Assembly (NCBI GenBank): GCA_030049565.1
Contig: JASIKQ010000020.1
Span: 1-10,488, forward strand
Direction: 5' to 3'
DNA length: 10,488 nucleotides
Origin: Candidatus Sulfotelmatobacter sp.
GTDB lineage: Bacteria > Acidobacteriota > Terriglobia > Terriglobales > Acidobacteriaceae
Positions 7,588-10,488 of this stretch are shown here, piece by piece. Both the position numbers and the translations under genes were made by a program. Numbering within the stretch: the first letter of the stretch is position 1; each line of letters begins with the position of its first letter. The notes beneath the pieces are model-generated. The model was not told the origin of the DNA. It ran no database searches and saw only the letters and a list, made by a program, of their open reading frames with translations.

Positions 7588-8460
7588 GTGCATTACACTC
7601 ATCGTCGTAGCCGGCACACGTCGATGCTGATATTGGCGACTTGGCGCAACCAACTAGTCATCGCGAGCTTGCTGCTCACCTGGAGTTTGCTTGGAACCGC
7701 TTCGCTTTACGGTCAAGACCAGCCGGATACGGCTGGCACACAGCCCGTGATCACAACCGATCGCCCTGCCGTTACCGATGCGAGCACTGTTGCCCCGAGT
7801 GGCTATTTTGTTTTCGAAAATGGTTTCACCGAGACTGGAAACCAACGACAGCGTAGCTTCGACTTTCCGGAAACGCTTGTTCGCTTTGGACTCACTGCGA
7901 AGACGGAGTTGCGTTTTACCGCGCCGGATTATTTCAACAACTTCAACACCGGAAGCGGCTTTGGGTCCGGCTGGGGTGACCTCGGCATGGGTGTGAAGCA
8001 ACAGCTGGTTGCAAGGCCGGCAGGTTTCGATGCCTCCTTCATTGCCATGTTGAGTTTCCCGACGGGGGCGAACGCAATATCGAGTCATGGTTATGACCCG
8101 CAATTATTGCTGCCCTGGTCGCATCCCATATCGAAGAATTGGACCGCTGCTGGTATGTTTGCGCTTTTCTGGCCAACCCAAGGCGCTAGTCGCAATCTGA
8201 CCGGCCAACCGAGTTTCCTGCTGGACCGCCAGCTCACGAGTCGATGCGACGCTTTCATCGAGTATGCGGGCGACTTTCCGCAGCGTGGAGGTCCGCAGCA
8301 TCTCCTGCATCTCGGCACGTCTTATAAACTTACACCGAACCAGCAGCTCGACTTTCACTTCGGCTTTGGCCTTTCGTCGGCAGCCGTGGATCATTTCATC
8401 GGATTTGGCTATTCGTTCCAACTTCAAGGCATCCGCCGCGAAAGGCGCGACAGATCGTGA
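7588..8460 (+). CDS. Outer-membrane beta-barrel protein, MetA-pathway/phenol-degradation family
   Basis: The protein has 290 residues from the GTG at 7588, or 278 from the ATG at 7624, which I think likelier because it gives a normal signal peptide: MLILATWRNQ, a hydrophobic run, then LYGQ and cleavage before DQP. No clear Shine-Dalgarno site supports either start. The body shows features I associate with the family named for the MetA pathway of phenol degradation: ITTDRPAVTD followed by APSGYFVFENGF near the mature N-terminus, FPETLVRFGLTAKTELRF, then alternating aromatic/Gly strands (GWGDLGMGVKQQL, FIAMLSFPTG, FHFGFGL) and a final strand ending GFGYSFQ just before a short basic tail. This pattern is a beta-barrel in the outer membrane, commonly annotated as a transporter; the substrate is unknown and a phenol link is only the family name. 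It is divergent from the kinase and convergent with kdpA, so it is probably transcribed alone. Confidence 0.8.
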   Translation: MHYTHRRSRHTSMLILATWRNQLVIASLLLTWSLLGTASLYGQDQPDTAGTQPVITTDRPAVTDASTVAPSGYFVFENGFTETGNQRQRSFDFPETLVRFGLTAKTELRFTAPDYFNNFNTGSGFGSGWGDLGMGVKQQLVARPAGFDASFIAMLSFPTGANAISSHGYDPQLLLPWSHPISKNWTAAGMFALFWPTQGASRNLTGQPSFLLDRQLTSRCDAFIEYAGDFPQRGGPQHLLHLGTSYKLTPNQQLDFHFGFGLSSAAVDHFIGFGYSFQLQGIRRERRDRS

Positions 8461-8473
8461 CATTGCAGAAAAC

Positions 8474-8515
8474 GCAGAGTGCGGAAAGTCGAGCATATGC
8501 GAACTCCGGCTCTGC
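8474..8515. terminator. Hairpin between convergent genes, possible bidirectional terminator
   Basis: GCAGAG (8474-8479) pairs with CTCTGC (8510-8515). Further in, CGG pairs with CCG, and AGTCG with CGAACT if one base bulges, leaving a loop around AGCATATG. It lies in the 68 bp between two stop codons (8460 and 8529), the right place for a shared terminator. Neither strand has a strong T-run after the stem, so efficiency is doubtful. Confidence 0.4.
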
Positions 8516-8528
8516 CCGCGCGGCAGTG

Positions 8529-10250
8529 TCAACTCCCGAATCGCAAACGCTCTAATACCGGACCAAGCGCCAGGGCAGGTAGGTAGCTCAGCGCCACCAT
8601 AATGATTAAACAAGCTGTGAGGAGCAGCCCGAAGATGAACGAGTGAGTCGGGAGAGTTCCTGATGAAGAAGGAGTATTTCTTTGCCGCCCGAACAGTGCT
8701 GCCAAAGCCAACGCCGGAATGGCCAGGCCGAATCTGCCTACCATCATCGCCATTGCTGTCGTCAGGTTGTAAAACGGGGTGTTCACACTCAGACCACCAA
8801 AGCTTTGGCCATTGTTGGCAAAGCAGGAGGTGTAGGCGAACAAAATCCCGGTAAAACCGTGTGGGCCACCGTTGGTCGTCAGACCTGATAGCCCTGCTTT
8901 GGTGCTCACCGCAATCGCGGTCAGCGGGAGCACTGCCAGGGGCGCCGCTAAGGCATACAACATGATCATTTTGTTTTCGCAGGGCCCTATTTTCTTGCCC
9001 AGATATTCCGGCGTGCGGCCGACCATCAGGCCGGCCAGAAACACCGCAATCGCGGCGGCCATGACCATGCTGTAGAGGCCGCTACCGAGCCCTCCGAAAA
9101 CGACCTCGCCGAGAAGCATATTCACCAGCAGCACCATGCCACCGAGCGAGGTGAAGCTATCGGGCATGGCGTTGATGGATCCGGTAGCCGTGTTCGACGT
9201 CACGACCGCCGTCAGCGTAGAACCGGCAATGCCGAAACGAACTTCTTTCCCCTCCATGTTTCCACCGGACTGAACTCGATTATTTCGAAAATCGACATTG
9301 GCGAAATGGGGATTGCCCCGCTGCTCGAAGTAATGCGCGAAGAGCAGCCCGCACGCGAAGAGAAGCAGCATTACCCAATAGAAGAGCCATCCCTGTCGCG
9401 GCTGGCCAACCATCCTGCCGAAGGTGTTGGTCAATGCCGCGGGCAGGAGCACGATGGCCAGCATTTCCAGGAAATTGCTGAACGGCGTAGGATTCTCGTA
9501 CGGATGGGCACCGTTCGCATTAAAGAATCCCCCACCGTTTGTGCCAAGATTCTTGATAATTTCAAGCGCGGCGACCGGGCCCTGCGCAATAACCTGCTTA
9601 GGTCCCTCTACAGTGCTCACGACTGCATAGTAGTGGAAATTCATAGGAACACCCTGCCAGACCAGCAGCAAGGCGCCGATCAGTGCTCCCGGCAAGAGCA
9701 CCCAGAGCAGTCCGCGGACCAGATCGACCCAGAAGTTACCCAATGTGTCAGACAATTGCCTGGAGAGGCCGCGGATGAAGGCGATCCCAACAGCGAGCCC
9801 GGCCGCTCCGGCCAAAAAGTTTTGCGCGCACAGCCCCACCATCTGGCTGAAATAGCTCATGGTGCTCTCGCCCGCATAGGCTTGCCACGTGGTAGTGGTC
9901 GAGAAGCTGATCGCTGTGTTCAGCGCTAAATCGGGAGTTAGAGGCGCGATCTGGTAGTTCGGAAAAAACCATGGGAGAAAACGCTGCAGCCGGAGAATGG
10001 CATACAACAGGAGCGTACAAAAAAGGCCGAAGAACACGAAGCAGGTCGCATACTTAGCGAAAGTCATTTCCGCAGTGGGATCAACCGCAGTGATGCGATA
10101 AATCAGACTCTCTACCGGAAGGCAGAATCGATCGAGCGCCGTGCGCTTCTTGGCAAAAACGCGTTCTAGGTATCTGCCCAACGGCCTTACCAAGACAGTG
10201 ACGATGACGATGAACAAGCCGTATTGCGCAGCGGCGTAAAGATTGAACAT
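8529..10250 (-). CDS. kdpA: Potassium-transporting ATPase subunit A (KdpA)
   Basis: A 573-residue inner-membrane protein, full length for KdpA (E. coli: 557). In the KdpFABC complex this subunit is the K+-selective channel-like part; the P-type ATPase KdpB drives it and KdpC supports it. Four pore-loop regions are visible: SFSTTTTWQAYAGE (115-128), GTNGGGFFNANGAHPYENP (236-254), TSNTATGSINAM (351-362) and YTSCFANNGQSFGGL (473-487), within about ten hydrophobic helices. The first loop has TTTT where E. coli KdpA has TNTN. The ATG at 10248-10250 begins MFNLYAAAQYGLF, matching the usual N-terminus; an in-frame TGA 15 bases upstream excludes a longer protein. The best Shine-Dalgarno match, AGGAGG, is 23 bases away. 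No kdpB or kdpC follows: the next gene is on the other strand, 68 bp off. No kdpD/kdpE is in view. Confidence 0.96.
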   Translation of the reverse strand: MFNLYAAAQYGLFIVIVTVLVRPLGRYLERVFAKKRTALDRFCLPVESLIYRITAVDPTAEMTFAKYATCFVFFGLFCTLLLYAILRLQRFLPWFFPNYQIAPLTPDLALNTAISFSTTTTWQAYAGESTMSYFSQMVGLCAQNFLAGAAGLAVGIAFIRGLSRQLSDTLGNFWVDLVRGLLWVLLPGALIGALLLVWQGVPMNFHYYAVVSTVEGPKQVIAQGPVAALEIIKNLGTNGGGFFNANGAHPYENPTPFSNFLEMLAIVLLPAALTNTFGRMVGQPRQGWLFYWVMLLLFACGLLFAHYFEQRGNPHFANVDFRNNRVQSGGNMEGKEVRFGIAGSTLTAVVTSNTATGSINAMPDSFTSLGGMVLLVNMLLGEVVFGGLGSGLYSMVMAAAIAVFLAGLMVGRTPEYLGKKIGPCENKMIMLYALAAPLAVLPLTAIAVSTKAGLSGLTTNGGPHGFTGILFAYTSCFANNGQSFGGLSVNTPFYNLTTAMAMMVGRFGLAIPALALAALFGRQRNTPSSSGTLPTHSFIFGLLLTACLIIMVALSYLPALALGPVLERLRFGS

Positions 10251-10271
10251 TTTGTGATCAGCTCAGCGCGA

Positions 10272-10286
10272 ATCCTCCTGGAGGAT
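10272..10286. promoter_or_regulatory. 15-bp perfect dyad in the kdpA leader overlapping an AGGAGG
   Basis: ATCCTCC and GGAGGAT are exact complements around a single T, 22-36 bases before the kdpA ATG. On the minus strand the right half contains AGGAGG, the best ribosome binding sequence in the leader, but 23 bases from the ATG. The dyad could be a protein-binding operator, or at the RNA level a small stem that hides the AGGAGG. Both are inference. Confidence 0.35.
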
Positions 10287-10307
10287 CTCGCCGGCGACTG
10301 GGAGCAG

Positions 10308-10403
10308 CTACTGTAATTTCATCACAGAACTACATAAAAATGTGCATAATGATATCCACACGAGTATCTGTACAGCCATAACGGTGATTTTCCTGGGACG
10401 CAT
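10308..10403 (-). CDS. Doubtful 31-residue ORF with one hydrophobic segment, upstream of kdpA
   Basis: An ATG at 10401-10403 opens a frame that starts MRPRKITVMAVQILVW and ends SSVMKLQ before TAG. The basic start and hydrophobic middle would suit a single-membrane-helix miniprotein, and the position, 57 bp before kdpA, is where kdpF lies in kdpFABC operons. Against it, the sequence lacks the GYL...AL...PExF pattern I know from KdpF proteins, codons mostly end in A or T, unlike the neighbours, and there is no good Shine-Dalgarno site. It may be chance in an AT-rich leader. Confidence 0.15.
   Translation of the reverse strand: MRPRKITVMAVQILVWISLCTFLCSSVMKLQ
10341..10360. promoter_or_regulatory. 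Imperfect 20-bp dyad in AT-rich kdpA upstream region
   Basis: TGTGCATAAT and GATATCCACA form an inverted repeat matching at 7 of 10 positions, bounded by TGTG and CACA. It sits in the AT-rich part of the kdpA leader (10311-10380), about 100 bp from the start codon. On the minus strand a loose promoter (TGTACA, 17 bp, CATTAT) overlaps it. Position suggests an operator or promoter for kdpA; no regulator can be named. The rest of 10361-10488 shows no recognisable gene. Confidence 0.25.
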
Positions 10404-10488
10404 CACTTTGAAATCCACAACGTCCAAGTGTTTGACATTCGCATCCGATGCTCGCCCCGCGCCCTACCAAGCTCCGTTCGCAACGCGA

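Noticed and set aside
8474..8515. Mobile-element end (terminal inverted repeat) between the barrel gene and kdpA
   Set aside because: The inverted repeat is short and local, with no partner copy, no transposase and no target-site duplication visible. A terminator-like hairpin fits better.
9306..9929. Plus-strand open frame opposite kdpA
   Set aside because: kdpA pore-loop motifs are on the minus strand throughout this stretch. The plus product is a charged, repetitive shadow.
10251..10488. c-di-AMP (ydaO-type) riboswitch or other large riboswitch before kdpA
   Set aside because: Such elements occur before K+ transport genes in some bacteria, but I could not recognise the conserved core here. 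A covariance search would settle it.

Overview
The window looks like chromosomal DNA of an acidobacterium or close relative. The main reason is the 995-residue Ser/Thr kinase with a single membrane helix and a long TPR tail ending in [19 protein letters not shown], an architecture and ending I associate with the large kinase-TPR families of Acidobacteria. Moderately high GC, a Tat-exported amidase and an outer-membrane barrel protein fit a Gram-negative soil or sediment bacterium. The taxonomic call is inference; there is no rRNA gene here.

Layout. 1-165 (+) is the 3' end of an unidentified gene. It converges on a Tat-exported amidase-signature enzyme (199-1995, -). Between the amidase start and the end of a type I glutamine synthetase gene (2242-3672, -) lies a palindromic array of degenerate 8-bp GATTG-containing units (2012-2184), followed by a strong intrinsic terminator for the glutamine synthetase gene (2185-2218). 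The 287-bp gap 3673-3959 holds the glutamine synthetase upstream region and a 61-bp relic of the 3' end of a second kinase-TPR gene (3877-3937). Next come a STAS anti-sigma-factor-antagonist protein (3960-4343, -) and the kinase-TPR gene (4521-7508, -). The kinase has a well-formed sigma70-type promoter placed so that its mRNA should be nearly leaderless. Divergent from it is a predicted outer-membrane beta-barrel protein of the MetA-pathway/phenol-degradation family (7588 or 7624-8460, +), which converges through a hairpin on kdpA (8529-10250, -), the potassium-channel-like subunit of the Kdp pump. The last 238 bp are an AT-rich kdpA leader with dyad sequences and a doubtful small ORF.

The genes do not form one pathway. 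They are mostly single-gene units: nitrogen assimilation (glutamine synthetase), envelope hydrolysis (amidase), signalling (kinase and STAS protein, same strand, perhaps functionally linked), an outer-membrane protein, and K+ uptake. The most notable points are the kdpA gene with no kdpB or kdpC beside it, the kinase-tail relic beside the STAS gene, the phased octamer palindrome, and the predicted leaderless kinase transcript. I do not see a wholly new multi-gene system here.
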